This document shows positions 1-9,745 of a DNA stretch of 64,000 nt, one piece after another. Position numbers and translations under genes: made by a program. The notes under the pieces were generated by a model, which saw only the letters and a list, made by a program, of their open reading frames with translations, was not told the origin of the DNA and ran no database searches. The DNA comes from Leishmania mexicana MHOM/GT/2001/U1103 (lineage: Eukaryota > Euglenozoa > Kinetoplastea > Trypanosomatida > Trypanosomatidae), in NCBI RefSeq assembly GCF_000234665.1, contig NC_018316.1, positions 1-64,000 of the forward strand. Direction: 5' to 3'. Positions within the stretch are counted from its first letter, which is position 1; each line of letters begins with the position of its first letter.

Positions 1-216
1 CCCTAACCCTAACCCTAACCCTAACCCTAACCCTAACCCTAACCCTAACCCTAACCCTAACCCTAACCCTAACCCTAACCCTAACCCTAACCCTAACCCT
101 AACCCTAACCCTAACCCTAACCCTAACCCTAACCCTAACCCTAACCCTAACCCTAACCCTAACCCTAACCCTAACCCTAACCCTAACCCTAACCCTAACC
201 CTAACCCTAACCCTAA
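1..216. repeat. Telomere, (CCCTAA)36
   Basis: Thirty-six perfect tandem copies of CCCTAA, the C-rich strand of the TTAGGG telomere read inwards from a left chromosome end. This fixes the window as the physical end of an assembled chromosome. The array length is a lower limit, because assemblies truncate telomeres. Confidence 0.99.
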
Positions 217-276
217 CCCGTACCCGTACCCGTACCCGTACCCGTACCCGTACCCGTACCCGTACCCGTACCCGTA
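217..276. repeat. Variant telomeric hexamer block, (CCCGTA)10
   Basis: Ten perfect tandem copies of CCCGTA abut the canonical array with no intermixing and keep its hexamer phase. The unit differs from CCCTAA at two positions, T to G and A to T. Clean blocks of one variant next to the subtelomere are usually explained by local expansion of a mutated unit, or by a telomerase template variant used once. A base-calling artefact is possible but does not fit the sharp boundary well. Confidence 0.95.
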
Positions 277-2251
277 CCATAACACACGCACACAACAACC
301 TTTAATAGGCGACGCACACTAAAGGATAACAGCAACACAACCACAACCACAGCCATAACCATAATCATCACCATTACAGTCCTACACCACACACTTCTGC
401 ACATAGCGCAGCAGCAACACAAACAACTAACAATACACACAAATACGGCAGCAGGCTAAACACACACAACACGCAGGCCAGCTAGCGCAGTCGCGCGGCG
501 GGCGTCCTTTTTAAGCACACGCCGCATTACAGAGGCAAGACGCTCAAGCACACCCAAGTCGACGCTAACCAGACCACAGGCGCACGCAATGTATCTCTTT
601 CCTGCGCCTGTATCTCGCACACGTGTCCTCTGAGAGTTTTCGTCGGGAGCCCCATAAAGGCGCCCGCAGGCTCGCCAAAAAAGGCGGCTGAGCAAATGGG
701 CAAAACAGAGCAGGGCACAATAGATGAGCGCATGGAAAGAGTCAGGCGCTTTGCGCCACGTAAATGGATGCCGTGGGTTGCGTGCATTGGCGCTTCCCGT
801 CGGGCGTGGCGGGGGTTGCTTTTGCTTCCTGTCACCGGGTTTTTTTTCGCCGTGCGTTGGCAACGCGAAACGCATCCGCACACATCCCGAGCACCTGCCT
901 GGCACCCAATTTGCGAAGGATTGAAGAACAGGAGTGTTGAGAGGCGGCGTGTTGAGCGAGAGGTCTGGAGAATGCATTACGGTAGTGGGCACCCCAGCGA
1001 TCCCCAGATGAAATCCTCCCCCAATCAGTGCGACGACGCGGCTCCGTCACGATAGCGCTTGCAATCGATGGCGAAGGGTTATGCTGAAGGATGAAGCAAT
1101 CCTGGAACAAGCCGCCGCTGGTGATTTCCTGTTGGGGTGCAATCTCTGGGAAACGCCGCTGAGCAGGCCAAAGGTAGCCCGACAGCCGATGCTCGCTGGG
1201 GTGCACTAGGATTGCCGCAGGGGCCTTCGCGGTAAGCACATATTTTGCCACACACTGAAGCGCACTGGTTCGCTTCGCCAAAGGCTGTGTGCTCGGAATT
1301 GTTTGCTGGGCGTGGCGCCGATCTTTGTAATAAGGTGCCCCGCCTGCTGTGCGAAGGCCCACCCCAACCCCCTGACCTGGGGTCCTTTGCTGGGTAAGTA
1401 GCTTCGCGATAGTTGTGGCAAGCCGCCCCACGAGCAAAGGGGACTTCTGGCGTGGGTCCCAGCCCTTCCCGCCTGGCCACGCGAAAACCGCAGGCAGTTG
1501 CCACACGGGGGGCTCTTACGGTGAGTGCTGCGATGCCAGCGCCGCGGCGGTGACGCTCTCGAGGCTACTGCTGTCCTGGCCTTGCTGCGGAAGACTCTCC
1601 ATTCCCATGGCGGAGTTTAGAGCGGCAGGAAATCCCGACGCTCTGGCGAGGAGCAAAATCGCGCGCGGGGAAAATACTACGGCGCATTGAGAATGCACAT
1701 AGCTTACTTTGTGAAACACGGAGATGCGCCCGGGAGAGATCTCTTAATGCCCCGCTGCTGTGCGCCAAAGGCGCTGAGCCACACTGTTTTTTCCTACCGA
1801 TAGATGCCGCACGTCTGCACTTCTCGTGGCAACTTGTTTCTGAGTATGTCTTTGCCCCTCCCCCTTCCTACGCCATCATTCTGTAGCGGGGAATCTTCCC
1901 TCGTTCGTGTGTACAGTGTTTCCTCCGTGCAATTTTGCGGTGACTGATTGCACTTGGCTGGCATCACTTTCGTCTAAACGTGCGATGTCGCTGCAGCGGG
2001 CACGCCCATGCTTCTTTCAGAAGGATCCTTGTACGCATTTCACTGCGTAGAATAAGGGTGTAGAATGAGCACAAGCATGTGCTGCGAATCACTCGGTGCC
2101 TCTTGTGGTACATTTGTCGGCTTCTGCAAATGCGCATTTCAGCCGCTTGCGTACTCTAGTTGTGTGCCATAGCCCTTCGCTCCTTCTCGGCTTTTTGTTT
2201 CCCCCTCTATACATACGCGAAAGCTGCTTTTAGCGCCCGCAGCGATAGCTC
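277..2251. other. Gene-free subtelomeric region
   Basis: About 2 kb between the telomere repeats and the first gene. The first 200 bases are CA-rich. The longest open frames here (for example the minus-strand frame at 832-1506) lack an ATG start and resemble no family I know. No tandem array is obvious beyond position 276. The 3' end, from about 2170, is pyrimidine-rich leader sequence for the first gene. Leishmania subtelomeres carry conserved telomere-associated boxes, but I could not identify them with confidence. Confidence 0.6.
2191..2233 (+). promoter_or_regulatory. Predicted trans-splice acceptor for the first gene
   Basis: A T/C-rich tract (about 2191-2230) ends in AG at 2232-2233, 19 bases before the ATG at 2252. 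This is the usual trypanosomatid spliced-leader acceptor layout. It is inferred from sequence only. Confidence 0.5.
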
Positions 2252-2965
2252 ATGGATACTCCCTTCATTGTTGTTGACACGCGGACAGGTTTTCACGTAG
2301 CATCGAGGAACCTGCAATCCCTGAGCGCAGACGTAAGGAGCAAAAGTCCCTTGGCTGTGTTGTGCAACACCATCTTTCTTCAATGGGCGTGTATTGACGA
2401 GAATACTGTCGGTATTGTGTCCAAGAGTAGTTCGTCCGCCTTTACTGTTGAGACGCCCTTGAGCAGCAGCACACATGGTGATGTTCAATACTTTCACTTC
2501 AAGGACGGTTTTTTGTGTGTAGTTTTCGCGAAAAGGCGGCACGAACTCTATGAGCGCTTTGCGGAGTGCATCGTGGGGGAAGCCGTGTGCAGCCGCACAA
2601 GTAGACTGTGGGCAGCAGCGCACATCCAGGGGTGTGCCGAGTCAGTTTTCAAAGACAGCATCCGCGCTTTGTTTCGAGGCGCGGGAGTCAAAGACTATGC
2701 AATGGTCACGCAGGGACCGTCTGGCTGCGTGACTCTCGGAGATGGTTTCTTGAGCAGGCGGTGCGACATTCTCAAGAACCTTGTGCGCCGCACGTTCTCT
2801 TCTGGCGTGCACGTTGCCGGCAATCTGGTGTACTCTGTGAATATCGGTTGTGGGGCAGTTTATGCCGTAGCAGCATGGGGTGTATCTGTCGACTGTTTAG
2901 ACGTTTTCGGGGATGAGATTCTCTGCTCGTGGGCATTATCATTAGGTAGTGTGGCTGCGCATTAG
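2252..2965 (+). CDS. Hypothetical protein, 237 aa (telomere-proximal gene)
   Basis: First gene after the telomere and the most end-proximal member of the directional cluster. The ATG at 2252 follows a polypyrimidine-AG signal. The protein is of mixed composition with no evident signal peptide or clear membrane span. It contains a series of hydrophobic beta-like stretches (residues about 3-8, 35-50, 80-92, 185-205) and many cysteines, which could suggest a compact beta-rich or WD-like fold, but I recognise no family. Its codon use is less GC-rich than that of genes beyond 24 kb, in line with its neighbours. It is followed 270 bases later by the eIF2B alpha gene. Coding status is supported by position, strand, ATG context and length; function is unknown. 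Confidence 0.7.
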   Translation: MDTPFIVVDTRTGFHVASRNLQSLSADVRSKSPLAVLCNTIFLQWACIDENTVGIVSKSSSSAFTVETPLSSSTHGDVQYFHFKDGFLCVVFAKRRHELYERFAECIVGEAVCSRTSRLWAAAHIQGCAESVFKDSIRALFRGAGVKDYAMVTQGPSGCVTLGDGFLSRRCDILKNLVRRTFSSGVHVAGNLVYSVNIGCGAVYAVAAWGVSVDCLDVFGDEILCSWALSLGSVAAH

Positions 2966-3190
2966 CGCTGTGAAAAACACAAAAAAAAAAATAAGACTGT
3001 GATGGATCACAGCGCATATCTGATTTGCACATGAGGCCTTTCGACTCATTTTTTTGGGTGGGTATCGCGTTTGAGTCCACTTTTTTGTGTCTCCATGCTA
3101 CCATCCTACGAATAAGCATGAGGCGGCGGATGTGTTCCTGCTTTCTTTTGTTCTTTATCTCACGCTCTCTTTAATTTACGCTCTGCACCA

Positions 3191-3208
3191 TCTTTTCCTT
3201 TTTTTCAG
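3191..3208 (+). promoter_or_regulatory. Predicted trans-splice acceptor for eIF2B alpha
   Basis: An almost pure T/C run ends in CAG at 3206-3208, 29 bases upstream of the ATG at 3237. Its position excludes the open frame upstream of 3237 from the mature mRNA, and so decides the start. Confidence 0.65.
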
Positions 3209-3236
3209 CGATTGTAATATATCTGCAGGCGAAAGG

Positions 3237-4142
3237 ATGGACGTCCCAAGCGAAGATTACGATGTAAGCATTATGATAAAGGCGATTCACGAGGTCCAAG
3301 ATGTTTTGACCTCTCGGCAGTTTGCCACTTTTTCTGAAGTAGACACGGAGATTGGCAAGACCCTAAAACGATACGAGGCGTTCGGTGACGGTTTCGAAAG
3401 ATTTCACGTCAACTTGACCAAAGATGCGCTGCAGTCCAACGATTTGCAGAAGAGCCTTAAGGATATGGATAAGCGGTGTCAGGATCGTCTGAGAGACTGC
3501 GCGTCTAGCCAGAAGGATCAGATTAATGACATTTTGCCTTTTATCCGTAATACATCCTCCATTCTCGTTCATGGGTCGGGTAATTTACTGGCGCTAACGA
3601 TTGCCTGTTCCATCCAGGAGCATGAGGGGGTTCGTTTTTACATTTGCGAAGGGCGGCCCGCGCGCAAGGGATATCCCCATGGCTCGGGCGAGCAGCTCCT
3701 AGAAAAGGTGCTTGCAACACCGGAAGGTGTGCGGCTAAAGGACAAGCTGCATAAGTATTGTACGATCGTGCCCGATAGCGGGGTTAGCTCGGTAATGAAC
3801 AATGTGGACTTTGTCATTATGGGTGCGTACTGTGTGACAGAGCACGGTGGACTCGTTCACTCTACGGGCTCCCTTCAGATTGCCATAGTGGCCGCCTTCC
3901 GTAATGTTCCTTGCTACGTGGTGTGTGAGACGTTCAAGTTTGCGCACATTTTTCCTCTCAGCACCGACGATCTGAAACAGCCGGAGGATGGTGCAGGCGA
4001 AGTGGTTCCTTTGGTGGAGTTTGTGCCGCCGTCCATGATCACGCTAATCTTTTCCGAGCAGGGTATCATGCCGCCTTCTGCGGTCGCTGATGAGATGTTT
4101 CGCTTTCACACAGCGCCTTCGGCTCCAGGAAGGCGGCGATAA
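3237..4142 (+). CDS. EIF2B1: Translation initiation factor eIF2B, alpha subunit
   Basis: A 301-aa protein of the eIF2B alpha/beta/delta family. With the other eIF2B subunits it forms the guanine nucleotide exchange factor that reloads eIF2 with GTP in the cytosol; the alpha subunit helps sense phosphorylated eIF2. Length matches the usual alpha subunit (about 300 aa). The N-terminal half is helical. The C-terminal Rossmann-like half carries family hallmarks: an ILVHGSGN-like stretch, a CEGRPARKGY segment, a serine/glycine-rich VHSTGSLQIA segment and a conserved hydrophobic C-terminus. The frame is open for 50 codons further upstream, but only from a GTG and across the predicted splice acceptor, so 3237 is the start. 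No damage is seen. Confidence 0.93.
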   Translation: MDVPSEDYDVSIMIKAIHEVQDVLTSRQFATFSEVDTEIGKTLKRYEAFGDGFERFHVNLTKDALQSNDLQKSLKDMDKRCQDRLRDCASSQKDQINDILPFIRNTSSILVHGSGNLLALTIACSIQEHEGVRFYICEGRPARKGYPHGSGEQLLEKVLATPEGVRLKDKLHKYCTIVPDSGVSSVMNNVDFVIMGAYCVTEHGGLVHSTGSLQIAIVAAFRNVPCYVVCETFKFAHIFPLSTDDLKQPEDGAGEVVPLVEFVPPSMITLIFSEQGIMPPSAVADEMFRFHTAPSAPGRRR

Positions 4143-4540
4143 AAGGGCGCCTGTTTTAGCGTTGTATGTTAAGGTGTGTTTGCGTGTGTGCATTTTTAGT
4201 GCTACGCGCTGGGCTTGTGTGCTGGACGTGGTAAAGCAATTTTGCCGACGCTCTTACTGCACCTGCAGAGCTCTACTGCTCTTCGGTAAATCCTTCAAAT
4301 CCCTGCAGTTGCTTTATGGCATACCTGCGTGAGGATGTGTGTGTTTCTGTCTGCCTGGAAAAAGAGTGAGTCCGCACCTTTGTGTTGTCTTTTGAGTGTG
4401 TTTCTCCGTCATCGTTTCTCTCTGCTTTTGCTCTCTGCCGCTGTTGCTTGCGCGCAAATCACGCTTTACAGGGAAAGGTTGATGGTGCTCTTGTTCTGAA
4501 GAGAAGGATAAACACACAAGCTTATAATCACGGTTACGTC
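4143..4540. other. Intergenic/UTR spacer with polypyrimidine-AG signal
   Basis: About 400 bases between eIF2B alpha and the PITH gene. T/C-rich from about 4380, with a likely acceptor AG at 4470-4471 and then a 69-base leader to the ATG at 4541. No other gene is seen. Confidence 0.5.
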
Positions 4541-5188
4541 ATGCCTTGTAACTGCCGCCAAGGCACCGCACTGCACAGCCATGTTGGCGACCACCTTGCA
4601 AGCGAGGGGGTCTTTGGCCTCGGTGTTCCTATAAACGATGCTGTGGATCTGAGTGCAATCCAGCTGTGGAATAGCCGAAATACACCCTCGGAGGCTGGGC
4701 GGCTCTTCGATGTGAACAAATCCGCAAACCAGGACCCGATCAGCAGCGATGATGACCAGGAACTGCTGATTAGCGCTCCGCTTTTGTCGGTGTGCCGCAT
4801 AAAGGGTGTCTCGTTCGTGGCGCCAGCCAACGATACCGCACCGTCACGTGTCAAGATCTTTGTCAACCTCGTCAATGTGGCAGGGTTTAGCTCGGTCCAG
4901 CGGCTCGTTCCACAGGAGCAGCTGCAGCTGGCAGACGGTGGTGGAGAGGAGCGCATCGTCTACCGGGTGAATGCAGCCAAGTTCTCTTCAGTTTCCTCGC
5001 TCACCTTCTTTTTCGATGAGAGCTTCAATGGGTCTGAGACGAACGTGCTGCGCATCGAACTGTTCGGAGAAAACACAGGCAAGTCAACGCATCAACAAGT
5101 GGCAACGAATATTGTCTACGAGGGGCGTGGGAATCCAGCAGATCACCAGAGCAGCGAAGAAAAGAAGTCACTGTTTGAGGTTAGATGA
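4541..5188 (+). CDS. PITH-domain protein (PITHD1-like)
   Basis: A 215-aa protein containing a PITH domain, the proteasome-interacting domain found at the C-terminus of thioredoxin-like protein TXNL1 and alone in PITHD1. The N-terminus (MPCNC, then a His-containing segment) and the remainder match stand-alone PITHD1. Recognisable features are the acidic SDDDQELLISAPL motif, the beta-strands KGVSFVAP and VKIFVNL, and the diagnostic NPADH near the C-terminus. No thioredoxin CxxC domain is present. In other eukaryotes PITH proteins bind the 26S proteasome, and the next gene here encodes a proteasome subunit. Neighbouring genes in trypanosomatids are rarely functionally linked, so this is only suggestive. 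The upstream in-frame extension begins at GTG and was discarded. Confidence 0.88.
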   Translation: MPCNCRQGTALHSHVGDHLASEGVFGLGVPINDAVDLSAIQLWNSRNTPSEAGRLFDVNKSANQDPISSDDDQELLISAPLLSVCRIKGVSFVAPANDTAPSRVKIFVNLVNVAGFSSVQRLVPQEQLQLADGGGEERIVYRVNAAKFSSVSSLTFFFDESFNGSETNVLRIELFGENTGKSTHQQVATNIVYEGRGNPADHQSSEEKKSLFEVR

Positions 5189-5585
5189 GAGAGAAGGAGA
5201 CTTGGAGTTATTGCTGGGTGCTTTCGATATTTGTATCCTCACTCTGCTCTGTAGGGATGATGGAATGTGCGGTTTACCAAATCAGCGCAGGATAAAAAAA
5301 GGAAGTTGAGTTTCTCGTGTTTTCTTTTTGCGGGCGACAGGAAGACCTGCTCGTGGTGAATCGTTGTATGGGCGGTTGCTTTCTACAGGCTAGTATCTGT
5401 AAAGGAGTATTTATATTGTATGTGGGTGCCTCTCACAACCGTTGCCTTTTCTTCTCGCTCTCATGTTGTTGCTGCTTGTCAAACGCACACAGGTTTGTCG
5501 TTAGTCGTTCTATCTTTTTTCTCTCGCTGTTCTTAGGTCTTCTTACTGACTGGCGCACCCGACAGGAAAGGAAGAAAGCGAAAAG
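5189..5585. other. Intergenic/UTR spacer
   Basis: Spacer between the PITH gene and the proteasome gene. It is T-rich toward the 3' end and contains the acceptor tract listed separately. No gene is recognised. Confidence 0.5.
5511..5536 (+). promoter_or_regulatory. Predicted trans-splice acceptor for proteasome beta-1
   Basis: A strong T/C tract ends in AG at 5535-5536, 50 bases before the ATG at 5586. A second AG follows at 5563-5564. This is the expected spliced-leader acceptor layout. Confidence 0.55.
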
Positions 5586-6437
5586 ATGCTTCAGCGTCCT
5601 GATCATACTCTTCTGCAAGACCCTTCGTATCCGAAGGATATCGAGCAGAAGCTGACGGAGAATGGTCCAGCACAGGAAGGCAAGCAGTTGTTTAAGCCGG
5701 ATCCCGCCGTGATTGATCCGCAGCTAAGCGAGGCCGTCTCTCTGGGCACAACAATTCTTGCTGTCTCGTACAAAGGTGGTGTTGTTCTTGCCGCTGACTC
5801 GCGCACTTCATCCGGCACATATGTCGTGAATCGTGCCAGCAACAAGCTGACGAAGCTGACGAAGAAGATTTACTGCTGCCGAAGTGGTTCTGCCGCGGAT
5901 ACACAGGCTCTTGCTGAGCGTGTCTCGAACTACCTTGGTAGCTATCAAACCGATATCGGCGCAGACGTGAATGTTGCCACGGCAGCGAATCTGTTTCACA
6001 AGATGTGCTATGTGAACAGGTGGAACATCTCGGCGGGCATTATCGTCGCTGGGTACGACCTGATCAACGGAGGGTCGGTGTACAGCATCCCATCTGGCGG
6101 GTCGTGCGTGAAGCTCGACTACGCACTTGGCGGCAGCGGCTCCATTTTCTTGTATTCGTTCTTTGATGCCAACTATAAACCGGATATGTCAAAGAGCGAG
6201 TGCGTTGCCTTCTGCCAGCGCGCTGTCGCGCACGCGTACAGCCGCGACGGCTCCAGCGGCGGTCTGATTCGTACGATTACCCTCGACGCTGACGAGCCAG
6301 AGGACCAGACAGTCCCGTGGAACCGGTCACCCTACTGCATGGAGAAGGATCCCAAATATCAGGTGCAGGCCGTGCTGAACCCGCCCTTCAGCAGCAGCGC
6401 GAAGATTACTGGAAATCGGATGTCTTCGACAGTGTGA
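5586..6437 (+). CDS. PSMB6: Proteasome subunit beta-1 (caspase-like active site)
   Basis: A 283-aa precursor of a catalytic 20S core subunit. The sequence LGTTIL places the catalytic threonine at residue 55, so residues 1-54 are a propeptide removed on assembly. Beta-1 identity, rather than beta-2 or beta-5, is indicated by the run GGVVLAADSRT, then CCRSGSAADTQALAE, a MCY motif and DGSSGG near the C-terminus, all typical of the caspase-like subunit. The catalytic Asp and Lys equivalents appear intact. It works in the cytosolic and nuclear 20S/26S proteasome for protein turnover. The C-terminal tail (about residues 245-283) is somewhat longer than in the animal subunit. The start is the first ATG after the acceptor. 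Confidence 0.95.
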   Translation: MLQRPDHTLLQDPSYPKDIEQKLTENGPAQEGKQLFKPDPAVIDPQLSEAVSLGTTILAVSYKGGVVLAADSRTSSGTYVVNRASNKLTKLTKKIYCCRSGSAADTQALAERVSNYLGSYQTDIGADVNVATAANLFHKMCYVNRWNISAGIIVAGYDLINGGSVYSIPSGGSCVKLDYALGGSGSIFLYSFFDANYKPDMSKSECVAFCQRAVAHAYSRDGSSGGLIRTITLDADEPEDQTVPWNRSPYCMEKDPKYQVQAVLNPPFSSSAKITGNRMSSTV

Positions 6438-6971
6438 GAGCGAACTTCACTGCACGAGCCGCGTTATTATCTACGTGTTCCTTCGTTTTCATTTTCTTTC
6501 TGTATCTGACGTATGTAGGTGGACGTGCCTCTCTGGCTCTGACTTGTGAAAAGCTCTGCGGATGGAGTATTGAGATCGTGGCCAAGAGCAGCTAGATGAA
6601 TAAAGAAAAAAGTACCGCGGATCGGGCAAGGGGTCGGATAGTGTGTTGTGTCACATCGGTGTCGCGCTCACGCGTCTGACTACTTCACAAGCATCTTTCT
6701 AGGCGAGAGAGCGAAGCAGAACATGGTCTCTTCTGTACTCGTGGCTGTGTGTGTGTGAAAAGTGCGTCGTATTCTGTCCGGTTTTCTGGTCATAAGATGT
6801 TTTGTGTGTTCGAGATCTGGACCTTTGGGAAAGCGAAAACAGTCGTTCCTCCTGACGATGGTTTTTTTCACTCTGCTTCTCGATGACCGCTCCTCTTCCG
6901 ATCTCCGTGTTGAACTCTTATTTTCTTTTGATAGATCCAACCCAGTAACGCGGCAGTCGCGTGCAATAGGG
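6438..6971. other. Intergenic/UTR spacer
   Basis: About 530 bases with no recognised gene. A T-rich tract at 6901-6932 ends in AG at 6933-6934, the likely acceptor for the DAP3 gene. The reading frame of DAP3 is open back to 6762 but begins there with GTG and lies upstream of that acceptor. Confidence 0.5.
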
Positions 6972-8468
6972 ATGAGAGGGCGGCTCGTGCAAAAAGGCGC
7001 GGCGGCCCTCTACGCTGGTCCAAAGATTGCCTCCTACACCGATGCGTGCGAAGCCCCAGTCGAAATGTGGGAAGGAGCGATCCCGCTGAAACATGAGCGC
7101 GTGTTCAACGGGGGCGTTGTCACTCGCGTAGTAAAGAAAACATACTCCCACCCGCCGGAGATTCATCCGACCAACTTGAGCTTCAATGACATTGATTCCA
7201 TGTACTGCTTGGGGAACGACGAGCTGATCAAGTACTTCCCGGAGGGCGTGGGTGGAAAGATGATGCAGCTCATGCCCCCAAGCCACCCACGCGGTTTCTT
7301 GTACCGGAAGCAGAGTCACCTCCTGAATTGCTTCATTGACAAGCTTCCTTTCTGGCAAAGCAAAGAAGGGGCGCTACGCTCTCTCACAAATGGCCGTCCC
7401 GGATTCATCATGGATGGTCCGACAGGGTCCGGCAAGAGCGCGCTGCTCTGCCAAGCAGTGCACTACGCACGCTCTCGCGACATCATTACCCTGTACATCG
7501 CAAACGCGAAGGCGTGGACGCATGGGGAGTGGTGCTGGCCTAGCACGATCTTGCCGGGCTTTTTCGATGCCCCTGATGCGGCACGAGAGTTTCTTCGCAC
7601 GGTGGCAGAAGCGAATCGCTCTCTTTTTCAGGCATGGGAGCTGAGGGTGACGCCGCAGGACTTGCCTCTGGAGCACGGCGAGAAGCAGCCGCGCTCCCTT
7701 TACGACCTTTGCGAGTGGGGCCACCGCGCTGTTGCACCAGCGTCTATTGACCGGCAGAGCGTGTGTATCAAGTTTTTCTTCGACGAGATTAGAGCCGAGA
7801 AAACGAAGCCCATCATCATAGCCGTGGACGGGTGGAATCTGTTTTCCCACGAGACACACTTCCGCTACCCGCACCCTGACTTCTTACGTACTCTGACAAC
7901 GCTGAACGACGGGTCGACGGACGTCGACCTCTACCCACAAGAGCTGCCTCGCATTCCGGCGTCGCGACTGAGCTTTGTGCGCGGCCTTAACAAGCTGATT
8001 CTCTCCAAGCAGGACCCCAACAAGTTTTTTATCACTTGCACTACGCGTGACTTCAAACCCTTCGACGGTGTCAGCGGATTCACCGACGTGGAAAACGACC
8101 GTTTCAAGAACAGCCTCGACGAGTACGCCTCGTATGACCCGGAGAAAGACTCCTTTTTTCACCCTATGCAGGTGGACAACTTTACCGAGTACGAGTACAG
8201 GGCGTTCCTCCGCTTCGCCATCAACTCTGGTGAGCTAGCGGGCCTCGGCTGGGGGCCGATGTGGCACTACTCAAGCGATTTTGAACGGAAGCTGTACAAG
8301 GTCGACTTTATGTCAGACCGCAACCCGCAGCGCGTCATCGATCACTATCATCAAGAGCTGGTGTGGCGCTACGAGTACAAGCGCACGCGGCAGAAGCAGT
8401 ACCTGCTAGCGCGACGCAAGATGTGGCAGGGTGCCGAGGTGTCTAATCCACTGCGCAACGGCAAGTGA
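6972..8468 (+). CDS. DAP3: Mitochondrial small-subunit ribosomal protein mS29 (DAP3)
   Basis: A 498-aa P-loop protein of the DAP3/mS29 family, the GTP-binding protein of the head of the mitochondrial ribosomal small subunit. The N-terminus (MRGRLVQKGAAALYAG) is basic and amphipathic, as expected for mitochondrial import. A Walker A motif GPTGSGKS lies at about residues 148-155, with a hydrophobic Walker B-like PIIIAVDGWN at about 280. Other family-like features are WCWPSTILPGFFD and an acidic DNFTEYEY segment near residue 410. The gene is intact, with typical length for the kinetoplastid form, which is longer than the animal protein. The start at 6972 is the first ATG after the predicted acceptor. 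Confidence 0.88.
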   Translation: MRGRLVQKGAAALYAGPKIASYTDACEAPVEMWEGAIPLKHERVFNGGVVTRVVKKTYSHPPEIHPTNLSFNDIDSMYCLGNDELIKYFPEGVGGKMMQLMPPSHPRGFLYRKQSHLLNCFIDKLPFWQSKEGALRSLTNGRPGFIMDGPTGSGKSALLCQAVHYARSRDIITLYIANAKAWTHGEWCWPSTILPGFFDAPDAAREFLRTVAEANRSLFQAWELRVTPQDLPLEHGEKQPRSLYDLCEWGHRAVAPASIDRQSVCIKFFFDEIRAEKTKPIIIAVDGWNLFSHETHFRYPHPDFLRTLTTLNDGSTDVDLYPQELPRIPASRLSFVRGLNKLILSKQDPNKFFITCTTRDFKPFDGVSGFTDVENDRFKNSLDEYASYDPEKDSFFHPMQVDNFTEYEYRAFLRFAINSGELAGLGWGPMWHYSSDFERKLYKVDFMSDRNPQRVIDHYHQELVWRYEYKRTRQKQYLLARRKMWQGAEVSNPLRNGK

Positions 8469-9067
8469 GAAGCTCGGGCGTCTCCTCAGTGCGTTGGAAG
8501 CAGGTTGGTCTTGTAGTCGGTCTCATGTCTTTTGGTCTTGCGTTTTTCCATTTTGAGCTGTTGCTATGCTAGTGGTTGTGAAGGATAAGTTGTAGCTGCG
8601 GCCGAGGAGTCTGCTGTGGATGGCTACATGATTGAAATAGCTCCGCATTTCCGTTCGTCTCGGACGCAACTCGAGCTATTCGAGACTCGTACTGAGAGTA
8701 GTTGCTGACGTGATCTTCAGGTGTACGCGGCTGTGCCGATGAAACGTTGCGCTTAAGGCATTGGTTCTTGTTCGGTGATGTGAAACCACGCTATCCTTGC
8801 GGTTTTTGCTGCCGGAGCAGAAGCAAAAGGACCGAGGGTTTGCCTATTCGAATGCGTATTAAATGTTCTGTGTTCCTCATCTTCCCAAACGCAACGAGAA
8901 TCGCTCTTTGTTCCCTTTTCTATGTCTCACCGGCAGGCGACTCAAAAAAGAAAAAGAACGGCGCCGTCCGTGTTCGTTGCTCCTTAGCAAAGCGGGCAGA
9001 AAACAGGAAAACGGCCTGTTGCTTGTCCTCGGGCTTGTACTAAGTGGGAGGCGGGCGAGCAGCTACA
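8469..9067. other. Intergenic/UTR spacer
   Basis: About 600 bases with no recognised gene. A pyrimidine-rich stretch at 8908-8936 ending in CAG at 8934-8936 is the probable acceptor for the next gene. Confidence 0.5.
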
Positions 9068-9391
9068 ATGGCAAAGCGTGACAAGAGGCGCACGGCGCTG
9101 GTGCAACAGAACTTTGACAGCCTGAAGAGGTTCTATGCGATTTCGCCCTTCGCCGCCGCGGAGCGAGCAACTCTCCCGCCTGTATACTGTGGTGTCTACA
9201 GTCGGCGCGCCGCTATGAATTCATACCACGTTGTAGGCTCCTCACGAGACCAGATCGTCTTGGAAGCCATGCGCACCTTTACTCCGTCGACGTGCACGAA
9301 GGAGGTGATGGATTTGTATCTAGAGGTGGCGGCGCTGGTGTCGCTCTACTTCGACACGAAGGAGCAGCTGCTGGCGCTGCCAGATGTTTGA
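9068..9391 (+). CDS. Small hypothetical protein, 107 aa
   Basis: A short plus-strand frame with an ATG after a plausible splice acceptor (AG at 8935-8936). The protein starts with a basic cluster (MAKRDKRR), continues with a conserved-looking central part (FYAISPFAAAERATLPPVYCGVY) and ends in a helical segment with acidic residues. There is no signal peptide or membrane span, and no family is recognised. The ATG sits 8 codons inside a frame that opens with GTG. It lies between DAP3 and the phosphatase-like gene with spacers of normal size. I judge it probably a real gene because its GC3 and amino-acid composition look coding, but this is not certain. Confidence 0.6.
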   Translation: MAKRDKRRTALVQQNFDSLKRFYAISPFAAAERATLPPVYCGVYSRRAAMNSYHVVGSSRDQIVLEAMRTFTPSTCTKEVMDLYLEVAALVSLYFDTKEQLLALPDV

Positions 9392-9745
9392 GTGCCGTTC
9401 TCAGGTGAGCAGAGTACCTTTCCGAAAAAAGAAAAAGATGCAAGAAAAAGTCACATGCAACTGGCCAGCGTCGTTCTCGTTTCACACGTGCTTTGCCGCA
9501 CGAAGAGGGGCTTGGACCGTCTCGAAAGCCTCTACCGATATTGGCCGGCGTACGGTATCCCCGGTGACGGCCATATGGAATGCGAACGATCTAACTGCAC
9601 TTAGTAAACCTCTCGCTTTGAAACTCCCTTTTATGCAATGAACTGCTCTCTCATTTTCTACGGCGTTTCTCGTTGGCGTGTCACATGTTTTTCTCTCACT
9701 AATGAGCGCGCCGTATCGCCTCAAAGAGCGTGTTCATGCGAGAGT
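9392..9745. other. Intergenic/UTR spacer
   Basis: About 350 bases with a T/C-rich stretch at about 9640-9700. An in-frame ATG at 9638 precedes the likely acceptor (AG near 9705), so this part is treated as untranslated leader or spacer. Confidence 0.4.

Noticed and set aside
832..1506. Minus-strand frame of 224 codons in the subtelomere
   Set aside because: It starts with a non-ATG codon, runs against the direction of all other genes, and has no recognisable domain. Most likely a chance frame.
6762..6971. N-terminal extension of DAP3 by 70 codons
   Set aside because: The extension begins with GTG and lies mostly before the predicted splice acceptor at 6933-6934; the ATG at 6972 gives a good mitochondrial presequence.
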